Position numbers and translations under genes: made by a program | Shown here: positions 1 to 11,660 of the stretch, in pieces | Position numbering within the stretch: position 1 is the first letter of the stretch | Layout: the number at the start of each line of letters is the position of its first letter | The notes under the pieces: model-generated | What the model was told of the DNA's origin: nothing | What the model saw: only the letters and a program-made list of their open reading frames with translations | Database searches by the model: none | Assembly (NCBI GenBank): GCA_037783415.1 | Contig: JAZGTN010000225.1 | Coordinates: 124,001-188,000, forward strand | Reading direction: 5' to 3' | Length of the DNA: 64,000 bases | Source of the DNA: Leptasterias polaris | Lineage: Eukaryota > Echinodermata > Asteroidea > Forcipulatida > Asteriidae

Positions 1-198
1 GGGGAAAAGGACAAATTAAGATGTTTGAGTTCATTGTATTTTTTTCTCTATATACTTGCCCACCTCTGAAGACAATTCATAGCAACAGCGCTGACGCATA
101 AACATTAAAGTCAAAACAACCAGTTGTCGCGAATTACTACACGCAACATCAGGCAGGGAGGTTTTTCAACCAGTCCGTTTAATTTACCGCCAGCTCGC

Positions 199-375
199 AT
201 GTTCACCAAGGTGCACATTATTTTTATAGTCGGTTTTGCGTTTCACAGTTTAGCCGTGTCCGGGGCCCGAGGGCCCCATGGGCAAATCGCACCGCCGAGC
301 TCACGGATTGATGAAGGAGACATCACCGTCTCGTCACATCTCCTGCGAGGGGCCGACAGAGCGCTCTCCCGTTAA
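199..375 (+). CDS. candidate small secreted peptide or signal-peptide exon
   Basis: This is a 58-codon ATG ORF in a locally GC-rich patch. It begins with a charged start (MFTK) followed by a hydrophobic core of about 17 residues (IIFIVGFAFHSLAVSG). Cleavage would be plausible after the small residues near positions 22-24. The remaining 35 or so residues are hydrophilic, rich in Arg, Ser and Pro, and contain no Cys and no dibasic processing site. A TATATA at 49-54 could serve as a distant promoter. A good donor (AG|GTATGT at about 417) lies after the stop, so a spliced product is not obviously better. No family is recognised. It may be a peptide precursor, a first exon of a secreted protein, or chance. 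Confidence 0.3.
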   Translation: MFTKVHIIFIVGFAFHSLAVSGARGPHGQIAPPSSRIDEGDITVSSHLLRGADRALSR

Positions 376-2120
376 TACCTCGCTATTAGTTATTTGGTCC
401 AACCGGTATCCCTGTAGGTATGTCTTGTGTCTTCGGTCTCTTATACATATGTCTTCACGTTCGAATCTCGAGTTTGTAATATTTCTCGCCTTTGGTTGAA
501 TAAAGTGACAGCCAACATTTACGCTCCTACAATATTTAGGCCGAACCTTTATAGATCCTATGTACGTATTCGTGCATTGGATAGAAAATTGCTGTTTTGA
601 CATGGGACTGTAACGTTCTTACTAGTAGACGCAGTGGTGTAACATTTAAATTTATGAAGTGTAGTTTCAAAACCATCATTTAATGCCATTATGTATCTAT
701 TTAGAACACCGACACAGACATTACTTTGTTCGATTTCAATTTATGCAATTTCTAAACGAAATACTTTTTGCTCATAAGTTTATTTACCTGTTTGTCAATT
801 TTAAATACTATTGTTTATATTTTAAATATGCGGACAGGAAATTATTATGTTTTACTTCCATATTTGAATATATTTTTGTATAGTGTTGATGTATTTGTAG
901 GTTTTCCCCTTTTTTCTTTTATTGATGCAACGTATGGACACACACTTTTCTCACAGCGTACACAGTGCCCATAAGGGAATACTAATCTAATCACAGTAGC
1001 CTCACACTTACACAGCTCTCCACCGCGATATGGCTTTATATTCTGAGTATCTTCAATCCGTTGTGCGGCTCCCCTTCTCCTCATGAGCCCCTTCACCACA
1101 AAAAGGGTTTTCAATGGGAGCTAGAGTCTCCATTGAGGTGGGAGAGTGGAGTGGGGAAGAGGGGGGCCTGTACCATGTAGCTTTTTGGAATAACGCAACT
1201 CTAATCCAAATAAGCTTACCACATGACAACTCCTGCGCAGATTATACGCTAGCCCGGAGGGGGTTCTGAAGATGAAATTTCGAATAACTTGATTAGTCCT
1301 CGGCATCAACATTCATGAAATGTACAAAACTGAAGAGGGGAGAAAAAATATATATATCAGATCCCGTTTCCATTTCAGAGTTCGACAAATGCGATCCTGC
1401 CGTTAACGAAAACGAAACCATTTCCAATAGCAATTTTACTAACCAAATTCTTTCCCTGGTGCAGGTTGTCTTACATAAATCACATCAAACGCCAAAGCGT
1501 ATGAATGTTTTCTGAAAAAGTGGTGATTGTATTTGACTTTGTCTTTATTTTGGCAGACAATCCTTTATTGTTATTGGCGGTTAGTGGAATGTGAGAATGT
1601 CACTGAGTCCTAAAAACTTTCTTTGATTCCTGTAGCATATCGCTTTTCTTCGGACAAGTGAGAAACGTTTGTGAAAGTGGTCAGATTTTGATTTGTAAAG
1701 CTATGCAAATATAACCGCCTCAGGGAAGGTGTTGAGCGTCTGAGGATAAATGGGGGAGAAGTTGTGAATATCTCGACTTTTCGAGTAGTTTCATCCAGTA
1801 ATAGTACTTGTACTTGGCTAGGGGGTTACCGTCGCGCTGCAGACCCGCCGAGACACTCTGCGCGCCAGCTACACGATTGCCCCGTGTTAAGCGTAGCTAG
1901 CCCCCACGCTGTGCACTGTAAAACATGTTTCCATTGCTCGGACTCTCTGAAATAAAATCTTACGTTCGATTTTTTGTAATTATTTACAAGTTGTATCCAT
2001 AATTTGAATACGTTTTTTTGTGTCAAATACTCATGAACACTTGTTAAAAAACAGAGTTGAATTCGGTGCAGTAATTAATTGTTATACGGCTGGAAGTAAA
2101 ACTAACTCTGAAGATCACGA
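376..2120. other. noncoding stretch, nothing recognised
   Basis: AT-rich sequence with only short open frames lacking protein-like composition. A purine-rich run (gggagagtggagtggggaagaggg, read as separate short motifs) lies near 1140-1165. No RNA gene, repeat or transposon end was recognised. Confidence 0.5.
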
Positions 2121-2156
2121 GGGTTATCCGAACCAAAAATGTGGTTCGGATAACCC
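2121..2156. repeat. perfect 15-bp inverted repeat (hairpin)
   Basis: The left arm GGGTTATCCGAACCA (2121-2135) and the right arm TGGTTCGGATAACCC (2142-2156) are exact reverse complements separated by 6 bases (aaaatg). It could be a small palindromic insertion or a structured RNA stem. No neighbouring gene explains it. Confidence 0.85.
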
Positions 2157-2275
2157 ATGTGACATTCGTTTTTTGAAAAATGCTCAAAAACGGCAAAAAT
2201 TGATGGTTTATTTTAAGAACCGTTCTTCTCAATTCCTGGAAGACCTTTGGAGTCATGTTTTAGTCTATTTTGTAG

Positions 2276-2325
2276 CCAAAATAGCCCAAATAGCCCAAAT
2301 AGTCCAAATAGCCCAAATAGCCCAA
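2276..2325. repeat. 9-bp tandem repeat (atagcccaa)n
   Basis: About five to six near-perfect copies of ATAGCCCAA, one with a C-to-T change (atagtccaa). A simple minisatellite. Because 9 is a multiple of 3, the frame stays open across it without implying coding. Confidence 0.85.
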
Positions 2326-2399
2326 CGAAGCCGGTGTGTCCCTTTAATGTATGAATTTATATTCCTCTTAAAACAGTCTAGATTGTAGGATGGGGGAAA

Positions 2400-3540
2400 A
2401 TATGCACCAGGCATTCAAAAAGTTCCAAAGAGATAAAGTGCTCTGCTAGCAAAGTACCACCCCTCGGTAAGTTCGATACTCAACTGGAGAATAATCTGTA
2501 CTCGAAACCATGTACTCGATACTCGACTAAAAAATGTACTCCGATTTTACGAAAGGACGGAAGAAAGCTCTAGAAAAAGTAAAAAAGGAAGTTGTGATTA
2601 ATAATCATGTACAACAAGCCATAATATCTGACTGTTAGTGTCCAAGAATCACCAAGTCCGGCACAAAGTGTTTGACCCATTAAGGTCGACAACCGTTGCG
2701 TCCTTGTTGGACATAATGTGTATAACACGCGGCCGCTGTCGAACATCGCAAAGCGTCCTGCCAGCAAATTATTCCGCAAACATGGAAGAATCTCTCATCT
2801 TGCACTTTACGAACCAAACATTTTTTCCTTAAGCCTAGAAATACAGGGCATTGACACTCAACAAGAACAAAATAAAGGAGAGTTACGGCTGTAATTCTGT
2901 AGTAATACGTGCACGGGTTTCCAGTTCTTCAAATAAACATGCAAAAGAACACATGCAGCTTTTCATCTTGCGCTTTGAGAATTTAAATTTTCTTCTGTTT
3001 ATCAATGGCTACAGGGCAATGATACCTAAAAGTAGACCCTTGGCAAGCAGAATTTATCGACTTTTTAGCATGAATCACACGGTTATACAATTCAAGTAAA
3101 CAGAGGAAAGTGCTGGCTGACTGAGAAAGAAGCAGAAAACTTTTATTGCAAATTCATTCAAAGACCATTTTCAGGTTTTTCTTTCTTTCCTTTATTTTTA
3201 TTTTGTGTTCTCTCCGCAGCCCGAAGTTCTCTTCGCAAAGTATCATGTAGCCTTTCTTAAAACGGACACATGAAAATGATGAATAGGGCCTATCACAGTT
3301 GTTATTAGCGGGTTTGAATATTTAACTTTTGTAAAGAGAGACTGTAGTGATGGTCGTAAAAGGCCTGTGGCTGCGCATGGAATTAGCACGTCCTCGTTCC
3401 CAGGGTTGATCGATCTCACTGCGCCACTTTTCCCTCTGCACGCGCGGCTCGTATCGCTTCGTCGCACTGCCCACGGTATCGATGATGAAATTATTAATAT
3501 TATATTATATAATTATCCCTTCTTATGAAATGTGCTACAT
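2400..3540. other. noncoding stretch with a TACTCG-rich patch
   Basis: At about 2476-2545 the sequence repeats GATACTCAA, GTACTCGAAA, GTACTCGATACTCGAC and GTACTCC. A similar low-complexity patch in the other orientation occurs at 5718-5810 (gagtacgggtag, gagtacaagtacgagtag). Such patches often mark ends of old DNA transposons, but no terminal repeat or target duplication could be defined. The rest shows nothing recognisable. Confidence 0.35.
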
Positions 3541-3542
3541 TA

Positions 3543-3830
3543 TTAATAATAATATTTATTTAGTGCCTAATACTGGCGTTTCTAAACGCATCGATCTTAA
3601 ATTGCAAAAAGATGAGTCTTTATTAGAGATTTGAATGAGTCAGTAGAGGTAGCTTGACGGATACTGAGAGGGAGATTGTTCCATAGTGATGGTGCAGCTG
3701 AGGTGAAAGCTCGTTGATCATAGCGAGTATAGGTACGGTATGTGGACCATTTGCTAATTGATTTGTGACGGCCGTAAATTGAAGGAATGCATTGGAACTT
3801 TTGGAGAAATTATAAGATAATTAATGTAGG
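3543..3830 (-). pseudogene. 3' end of an L2/CR1-like non-LTR retrotransposon
   Basis: Read on the - strand, an open segment ends in TAA at 3597-3599. It carries the C-terminal hallmark of L2/CR1-type reverse transcriptases: YDQRAFTSAAPSLWNNLP, followed about 20 residues later by SFKSLIKTHLFAI. It is followed by a short 3' tail ending in TTA-rich repeats (plus-strand ttattaataataatattt at about 3541). Only the last 60-70 residues remain, so this is a 5'-truncated dead insertion. The upstream limit is uncertain. Confidence 0.75.
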
Positions 3831-3869
3831 AGCCTAATGTAGGAGCCTAACTGTCAGGTAAGTAAGCAA

Positions 3870-5450
3870 AGGAAATGTGTATTCCCTCATGGACACATAC
3901 CAAACTAGTTGGCGAACGCCATAGAGTTGTGCACTAGGTAGACGCACAAACACGTGTGTGCGTCACGCCACCATCGTCGCAATGTGGCCTCATGTTACTT
4001 ACGGTAGCGTTAGTGCGCAAGCGCGATGTGCAGTTTTCATACTTCATGGGAAAGGTCCGTAGACCTTCTGCACATGACGTCATTTGAGTAGGGCGCCCCC
4101 ACGGCTGGAGTTCAAAAGAAAGCCACTCATCATTTGCACCGCGGGTAAGTAGGACGTCCCAAAATTAAATGTACGATGACGCGGTAGCCTGCCGTAAGTT
4201 ACTGCAGGCGAATAAAAGCCACATACCTGCTACGGTCATGACTGCAGTCCCCCTTTAAATGACAAAAACCCAGCTTAAATAGTTTTGATGGCTGAAATTA
4301 CTGTACTTTTCTGCAAGAACTAACGGTTTACCCTTAAAAAATAATTTAAGGATGAACTGCGCCCAGTGAAGTATTAGTGTACCTTGATACATTCGATATG
4401 CTGAGTTTAAACCGCTGACGTCTTTAGGTCTCCAGTTCTAATACTTTGGACTCTGTTTGAAATGGAAATTGCAGCGGTGGATTCATCTCTAAGCCTTATG
4501 CAGCCCTACTTGAAGTCATCAATCCATGCATCGAACACTACCGCGTTTGATTAAAATTACAGAAGGGTACTTTTGAAAATTGAATCTCGGATGGCGAAGA
4601 GTATAACCGTGGGCAGAAATTGCATTTTTGTTAAGAAGGGTTTGGGCTTTACGTGACTTTCTGTCATGTTTCATGCTGTGGCGGCGCCCTAACTGTGTCC
4701 CATTCGAACGGGAAGTGGACTTTGATTTTTCTGAAACGGTTGATCCAACCAGGGCAACAAAAACACTTACTATTTTCACAGAGATAACAACATTTTCAGA
4801 TAGAAAAGGTTCTCACAACGTTTGGATGAAGTTTAGCAAAAGTTGAAGCCATAGGCTGTGCAAGTCTCGTGCGTATTCGCAATGCCACCGGACTAAGTTG
4901 GTACGCGTGCGAGATTTTGTTTCTCCAGATACTAAGTTTAACGTAGTTTATGGTTACGGAAACTATGTTTGCTCTATCAATTTTGTTGCTAAGCAAACAG
5001 TCTGCAGTACACTAGCCACTCTATGCTTCGTGGCCTGTAGGCTGAAAACCTGTTTCTGCTTTAAAGCACAGTTTGACTGTGCTAAACAAGTTTTTTTGCT
5101 CACCACAGCTTCAAGATGTCCCGGAAAGCCGCTTGCAGCCGGTGATAAAGCGCCCATTGGATTATGGCAAAAGACACTAAGCCCTTCAACTCATAACCTG
5201 TCTCGCTTTGCTAATCTTCTTGACATCACAAAATTGTCATCATTTGATGCAAGTTCTACTGCCAGAAGTCACTGACTGCACGTTCCTCAGGTTACAGTCC
5301 ACAGCAAGGCAATATCAATTAAGTGAACACCTTTAGCTTTATTTGGCCACAGGTGGATACCCACGTCTTTTTTGTTAAATCCGCTTTCAATTAAAATGCC
5401 TGGAAAGGAAAGACATGTGCCGCTGTCCATATTTAAGAACAGGAAGCATT
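3870..5450. other. noncoding stretch, unassigned open frames only
   Basis: The segment around 4020-4160 (gcgcaagcgcgatgtgcag, then tgacgtcatttga) is GC-richer and could be an old repeat. A donor-like GCGG|GTAAGT lies near 4143. Open frames at about 4630-4846 and 4898-5275 (+) have no ATG start and no recognisable family. A small hairpin (AGCACAGtttgaCTGTGCT) lies near 5066-5084. Confidence 0.35.
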
Positions 5451-5454
5451 TGTT

Positions 5455-5520
5455 CATCGACTATAACAATTTATATTACCACAGCTTCATCGACTATAAC
5501 AATTTATACTACCACAGCTT
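5455..5520. repeat. 33-bp tandem duplication
   Basis: Two adjacent copies of a 33-bp unit beginning CATCGACTATAACAATTTAT and ending ACCACAGCTT, differing by a single T/C change. Confidence 0.85.
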
Positions 5521-5829
5521 CTTAGTTTTAATATAATGATAAAACTACACAAATCAAATTCATCAACTGGATAATTTTACATCTCGTGTTTCCATTACCA
5601 GGCTAAACGAAGCATTTGTAATTTAAAATCTGTTAAGCCTAGTAAGTTATAATTTGCTTTTTTATGTTGACGTGTTGGTTGTCGCAGATTATTTTTCAGC
5701 AGAGTTTCAAGCATGGACTTCGAGTACGGGTAGTTTTCTCGCCGAGTACAAGTACGAGTAGAAGTACACGTGTATCCATCAACATGGTAGAGTACTCCAG
5801 TACGTGTATTACAAAAATGATTTAACTAC

Positions 5830-6860
5830 ACGACGAAAGAACACAGTTTTCTAAATTGTCATGAGTGATTTTTGTTTTCCCCTGGTTTACCTGGCTCGTT
5901 TGTAAGTTTCCTGTTGCTTATTTTTATTCATCTCTGTTTGTAAAGCACCTGTAGGCTCTTGCACATCGCAATTTATCATTTTGTTCTCATATATCACTGA
6001 TAAGTTGTTGTTTCGGCTGCGGTTTTCGTCATTGAAGTAATGGTTGTTTATGTAATTGTTTTTCTTTTGATAAATGTATTTTAATGTTTTAACTCTTTTA
6101 ATCTGAGTTATACAAATCTACGTTTGGATTTACTTTGGCATTTACGATGCATCCTCGAAACCTAGCACCTAAAGGTAAAAAAGCTAAAGTGTTGATGAGA
6201 CGTGTAAGGTAAATATTGAAGTTGACATTCGAGTCACCGTGCCCCCATGCCCTAGTCGTTTGTTATAACACTCGTTTCGCACTTCTCAATTCCACCTAGA
6301 CTTCATCTTGCAGGAGCTCCCCCTCGTTTATAATTTACATCGTTAGATAACTGCAGATCTGTGTCGGTGCAACATACACTCATGGTGACTGCTGACGGCA
6401 ATTCAATTTCCAAATTCGCAACGTGAGCCATGGCTTCGGGAACTGAATGCAAATGTCATACTCATTTGAGGGTAATAGTCAACCATCTGGTTGATTATTG
6501 ACTAGTTGTCCATACTTCATGGTCGGTTTGTAATGATTCGTATAAAGTTCTTAAGTATGGTGGGGTTTGTTTACAAAGTCAGCATTAATGCCTCAACGAT
6601 CAAACTGTACTTTGTGCGTGTGTTGAAAGTTTTCATTTATTCTCAATTGATTCATTACACACTGTAAATTGCGATAAAAGTAAAGATAAAAATGACAATA
6701 AAAGAAACCATTTATAAAGCATCATAAACCCCAATCAATACTGCCCATTACTGTCCAACACAATAAATAAAAAAATGATAAATTAAACCTAGCAAAGTAT
6801 ACGTTGAAATCACATAGAGGATTTTAACAATGGAGATTTGTGTGTGAAAACACAACGAGC
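5830..6860. other. noncoding stretch, nothing recognised
   Basis: AT-rich DNA without a convincing open frame, tandem repeat or transposon end. Confidence 0.45.
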
Positions 6861-6866
6861 ACGTAC

Positions 6867-7478
6867 TCGCTTCGCTTTCGTGTACATTACCAACGAGGAC
6901 GTCGCTTTAAAAAAACACCATTACATTGGGAAAAAAAGAGACGTGTTCGATTTTGGGGTCGAGAACAAACATGTTTAAGCGTTACATACGAAGTGTGGAC
7001 CTGAGAACAAAAGAGGTATACTCAGTGTAGGGACTTGAAACACTAAATGGACTTACACAAGTCCACACAATGTTATTTACAGTAATGAAAACTAATTTTT
7101 CTACAGTAAACAGAACAAAGGCATGTCTGCAGAGAACATGTCCACGCATTCAAACCGAGGACTTGGAGAGGGTTTTAACAAAAGGGATCCGGGAAAAAGT
7201 CACACCGAGGACGTCCTCGATTCGATTTCGTGTACAAAACCAATGGGGACGTCTAAAACAAAAACTATGTCCAAACAATGGGAGAACAAAGAGAAGTCCT
7301 CGGTTGACACCATAAACACGAGTGTGAGTGTGTGCATCACAGCTTTATGTGTGTGTGTGTGTGGGGGGGGGGGTGTACTTATACAAACCGAGGTCTTTAA
7401 CACAAGGGATCCAGGTGTTTAGATTGAGGGAGGACGTCCTCGCTTCGCTATCGTGAATAATAAACCAACGGGGACGTT
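6867..7478 (+). repeat. three dispersed copies of a ~38-bp motif
   Basis: Copies at about 6867-6903, 7217-7253 and 7440-7478 share the pattern tcgCTTCGCTttCGTGtacattaCCAAcgaGGACGTC. Flanking pieces also repeat (accgaggac, aagggatccgg and aagggatccagg). They are spaced 350 and 223 bp apart and lie in the left half of the inverted-repeat element that follows. Confidence 0.6.
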
Positions 7479-8535
7479 CAAACAATTGCAGAAAAAGATA
7501 AGTCCTCGAATTACGGGCTCGACAAACGATGTGTCCGGGTCGGCATAGTCGGCATACATAAAGTTCCGGGGACCTTTTACACAGTGAAACAAAGGTCCTC
7601 ACAATGTTTTTCTTTGTTTCAACTCGGTCCACACAAAGGAAATTCTTGACAAAGGGAATAATATAACATCAACAGCAAGCCCCAATAATAACTCTGTGCA
7701 TAAACGACAGATTGTGTGTGGACTGTGTATACTTCCGCACACACGAGCTTTACAATAAACGAAAGAGGTGGCCCGGCTGCTGTAAACATAATATTTATGG
7801 CCGGGTAATGGGCGCGAGAATGCCGGCAATCTTTTTACACAGTGGTAAGTAAACTACCTAACACATCGCTACTAATGAGATAGAATTCAGCGTTACTCAG
7901 TGGTTCACATTAACTCCCAAGGCCGAGAGTGATGTGATTGTGTTTAACTTGGGTTGGCTGCGTGCGTAAACGTGTGTATAATTTGAATAATCTATAGTTA
8001 TTTCCTGACCTCGACCAAACTCCATTAAAGTATCACATACACACACCATGGAGGAAGGACACTCGCACTCTAGTTTTTTGTATATCCATGCGGAGGCATT
8101 GTTCTTCCTTCCCTGTACTTAACATCCTCCCATATACTTTGTACATACGATTCCTAGTCGAGAATCCCACTCTTTAGAATTTCCATACGGAGACATTTCC
8201 CTTTCCCTTAATGGCTGTTTTGTTCTTAGTCTCCATAAGGTAGCGAATACCAAAACACACTGCTTTGTGTTGCAGTTACTCTGTGGACCTTCATTCTGTT
8301 CAGTGCACAGATGAAAAAACCAACATTTTCTTCAACACTCTGGGAAAAACACTGTGTGGACGTGTGTAAATCCACACAAGTCCCTACATTGTGCGGCCAT
8401 CTTTTGTTCTCAGGTCCACACTTCGTATGCAGCGTTAAGACACTGTGTGGAGTTGTAAGTCCACACAGTGTTTCAGTCCCTGCATTGCGTGGACCTCTTT
8501 TGTTCTCTGGTCCAACACTTCAAATAAGGCTTAAA
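6973..8535. mobile_element. long inverted-repeat (fold-back) element
   Basis: The left arm (about 6973-7075) contains GCGTTACATACGAAGTGTGG, CCTGAGAACAAAAGAGGT and AGGGACTTGAAACACT. The right arm (about 8370-8535) contains the same unit reverse-complemented twice in tandem: once around 8390-8440 with CTTTTGTTCTCAGGTCCACAC, once around 8450-8530 with CCTCTTTTGTTCTCTGGTCC. The interior holds the CTTCGC...GGACGTC repeats, a (GT)n-(G)11 run and no transposase-like frame. This fits a non-autonomous DNA transposon. Target-site duplications could not be fixed by eye. Confidence 0.6.
7347..7373. repeat. (GT)n followed by an 11-base G run
   Basis: A TGTGTGTGTGTGTG microsatellite runs straight into eleven G residues (7363-7373). 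Confidence 0.9.
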
Positions 8536-8751
8536 CAAAAAGGACCATCATACATTATCGATCTCGTATTCCTGTGAACGGTAACTATGTTTTTTCTGAT
8601 ATCGATTTGATGGATATTATACACATTCAAACGAATATGTATGAATTATGTCAGCTTTTATATATTTCCGATAATGAGATCATAGAACCCTCAAAAGTGA
8701 CCAGCACTCAGCGAATCCTAAATATACCTGTGTAGAGAAGGTGATGCAGAT

Positions 8752-8912
8752 CTGTCAGTTTTAGAAGAGGGAGGAAAAGCGCCAGTTAGATAAAACCCAA
8801 GCAATCAGGTGGGGACTGAAAACCCAATCCACATGCAGGGCTCGGGTTCGGGATTCGAACCGGGGTCACGGAGGTGAAAGACTGTGAGGGGAAACCACCT
8901 AGACATCCTGAA
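8752..8912 (-). mobile_element. tRNA-derived SINE-like element
   Basis: On the - strand the element starts with a decayed tRNA-like head. A B-box GGTTCGAATCC (plus-strand ggattcgaacc at 8851-8861) lies about 25 bases after an imperfect A-box (plus ccacctagaca, about 8896). A body follows, reading TGTGGATTGGGTTTTCAGTC and CGCTTTTCCTCCCTCTTC, similar in style to widespread SINE/L2-type repeats. Acceptor-stem pairing is not preserved, so it is not a functional tRNA. Confidence 0.5.
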
Positions 8913-8914
8913 TG

Positions 8915-10340
8915 CCATGAAAGAATCTTACACCAAGCTTAACAGAGCAGGCTGGGTCATCTCGGAGACAAATATCTCCCCCGTAAGATGAATAAGAAGA
9001 TGGGTTAGTATACTTGTGCCACAATGAGGTCTTTTGAAATACGTATGACAACTGAGTTACAGAAAACAAAACTTTTATGGCAGCACAATGATAGTATGTC
9101 ATTTCGGAAACAAAACAAAACAGAAAAATACAACCGCATTTATACATAGCTCTTACAAAAAACTGTATCACAGCGCTTAATAAGAACTACACACAGAAAA
9201 ACAAACATTAGGTAAAAGAATTAGGAGTCAAATAAATGGGTCTCAAAGTGCTTTCCAGAAGGCTGCCAGTGATGGAGCATGACAAATGTTATAAGGTAAT
9301 TTGTTCTTCATAGTTGGCCCAGCAGTATTTCTATACCCCGGCCACCAGATAATGTAGGAGTGTGTGGCATGATGATAAGTCTGTTATGAGCAGATCGCAG
9401 TCTACTCCTTGCTTGAACATTATGTCATTATGAGTTCTTGAGGTACAGTGGTTGCATGGTTCATGTCACAAATACATTTGAAGACGATTATGAGCAGTTT
9501 GACTTTTTGAAATACAGAGCCAAAGAAGTTCACAGATCCAAAGAAGTTCACAGATCAGCGTGTTTATATTTCTTGACCTGAAAACAAAGACCCCTCCACC
9601 ATGACGATTGTATTCTGCATCTCCACCAGAAAAAGTTAGATGCATTGTAAAGTTAACTTCCCTTGTGGTTTGTTATTTGATATCTAAAGTTAACTTCATT
9701 ACAAAGGATAGCAAAACAAGGCATATGGAGAGTGGGTTGGGTACATTACTCAACAAGGAAAACAAATGCAGTAGTTGACCACTGATGCTAATGGAGATGT
9801 AACAAAGAGGTGGTGACAGCCTGGCTGAACAAAAATGAAGATGTCGATTTAAGAAAGAAAATACGGACAAGGTCGAACAGACCTTTAGACCAATCAAACA
9901 TGCCCTTCTAAAACGCCATCTAATTGGTGTAAAAGGCTACATAAGAAAGACGAAGAAAAAAAAATCAACAAAGATGACAAGTTAGGGCATGGTCAGCGAG
10001 AGGATTTGTCCCCCTTTTCCCAGGGGGAAATCTAAACGACGTAAATTAGAAATCTTGAAGTAATCAGAACAATCCATAGCGTTAAAAGCTTTCCAATCCA
10101 CAAAACGTTTCGACACCAACAAAACCTAATCAACCGTAATGCATTTTAGAAAAAAACTTGTACAAATGTTTTCTCTCTCTCGCACACACAAGGTGACTAA
10201 TTCAAAAGCTAGTTTGATTTATTTGCGACTCGGCTTGATATCAACCTTATCCTTAAAAAAAATCAACACAAAAGCAAAAAACTAGAACAAGACACGAAAA
10301 GGACGACATTGTAGTTTAGAGTATCTTACGCGACAATGCT
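8915..10340. other. noncoding stretch with one 18-bp duplication
   Basis: At 9521-9556 the 18-bp unit CAAAGAAGTTCACAGATC occurs twice in tandem. Otherwise there is nothing recognisable. Confidence 0.45.
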
Positions 10341-10900
10341 ACTCCACGTTCAAACCACCACTGCTATTTCCATTATGGCCTTTTTGCAAGGTTTTCCCTT
10401 AATTCTTAACGTCCTCGATACTACTTAACTCGGAAAAATATCTCAATGAAGAAGACAAAATAAAAGAAAGGGAAAAAGTTTGAGATCGGCACTGCTGGGC
10501 GTCTAGCTGCCTAGTGCGTACATTACTCACGTATGCTGCGGTGCAGAGAGGTGTAAACACACGTACACACAACGCTGATTCAGCGAGAGCAACAACAAAA
10601 GTGATATTGTAGAAAGAGATTTCTCTGTGTGATGAGATTTGCCGAAAAACACTTAAAGAATCCCTGCTAAACAAGGTCATCAAATTGATGTTTACTGCCG
10701 CCGCACATTTGTGCATCCCGTCGTTACACATCATTGCAAGCTACGGCATTAATTCATCCAATCGGGTGTGTTGATGTGTAATATGTTTAGTGTTTTGTAG
10801 CTGAGGCTGTTCCGACTCTGAGCTTAACCAACCGACTGACATTAATTAACCATGCTGATGGGGTCCGTCTGCTTAATGACACTGAACGCATAATTCTTGC

Positions 10901-11432
10901 TCAGTTTGCTGGAATGATTTCAACTTTTATTTGAATCTCCTTTATTCCATCTTGAGTGTACAGAAGTCGTTTATTGATTGCCTTCTTATGAGTTCCGTAT
11001 ATACGTCTCAGGCCAAACTGTCTTGGGATTGGTGGAAGTGTCGGCTGAACTGGGTCAAATGATAACTCCAAATCGAGTAGGAAATGGGGCCTTACCTCTG
11101 GGACATTAAACATGGGAAATATTGGCTCTTGATCGGGGGAAGAAGCAAAGGGGAATGTTAATTCTGATCGTCTGTAGAGAGAAGGGACCGTCCCAGTTTT
11201 TACCCGTTCTTTACAGTGGGAGCCCGGTCAAAATAAATATTTGTTTACCCTATATGGAAAGTCGAACACGGGACGTTTTTATAGAGGTGGCCTACTTTGG
11301 AGTTGTCTAAATCAATAAGGTTGTAAATTACTGGTGTTGTGGGAGTACAGGGCTCGTGTTTAGAATGGCTGTACGGCCACTTTCGTTTTGAGACCACGAT
11401 GGGAGGAATCGACATCCGTGCGTTGTGGCTTA
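10901..11432 (-). CDS. 3' end of an unrecognised gene, two predicted exons
   Basis: Two protein-like open segments on the - strand join with matching phase. The upstream exon (about 11432-11249) encodes a stretch including SIPPIVVSKRKWPYSHSKH and IYNLIDLDNSKVGHLYKNV and ends CATATAGG|GTAAAC, leaving two bases of a codon. After a 77-base intron, a pyrimidine-rich acceptor (cttctctctacag|A) at 11172/11171 supplies the third base (Gly). The last exon (11171-10901) encodes segments such as FGLRRIYGTHKKAINKRLLY and IKEIQIKVEIIPAN before TGA at 10901-10903. The upstream acceptor (gcatgcag at about 11433) is weak. An in-frame ATG at 11440-11442 could instead start a short protein of about 155 residues. 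Composition is balanced, with no membrane segment or signal peptide. The family is not recognised. Confidence 0.45.
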
Positions 11433-11568
11433 CTGCATGCATTCAGCATCTTATCTGGTCAAACGGCAAAATCAAGAGTGTAGTTGGCAAAGATCAGCCC
11501 GTTATGTTCAACCGGCTACCGCTATTTTGCATGCGAGGTAGCTTTCTCCCCTTCAAAAAAAAACCCAA

Positions 11569-11660
11569 ATAAATAAAAATAAAATAAAATAAAATAAATA
11601 AACAAACAAGCAAATAAATAAATAAATAAATAAATAAAATAAATAAACAAATAATTAAGC
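11569..11660. repeat. (AAATA)/(AAAT)n low-complexity tract
   Basis: About 90 bases composed of AAATA, AAAT and AAAC units; an A-rich microsatellite. Confidence 0.9.

Noticed and set aside
7057..8515. CRISPR-like array from regularly repeated TCCACAC motifs
   Set aside because: Spacing is irregular, the repeats are in both orientations and the genome is eukaryotic. They belong to the fold-back element.
8840..8912. tRNA gene on the - strand
   Set aside because: B-box is perfect but the A-box and stems are decayed. It is better explained as a SINE head.
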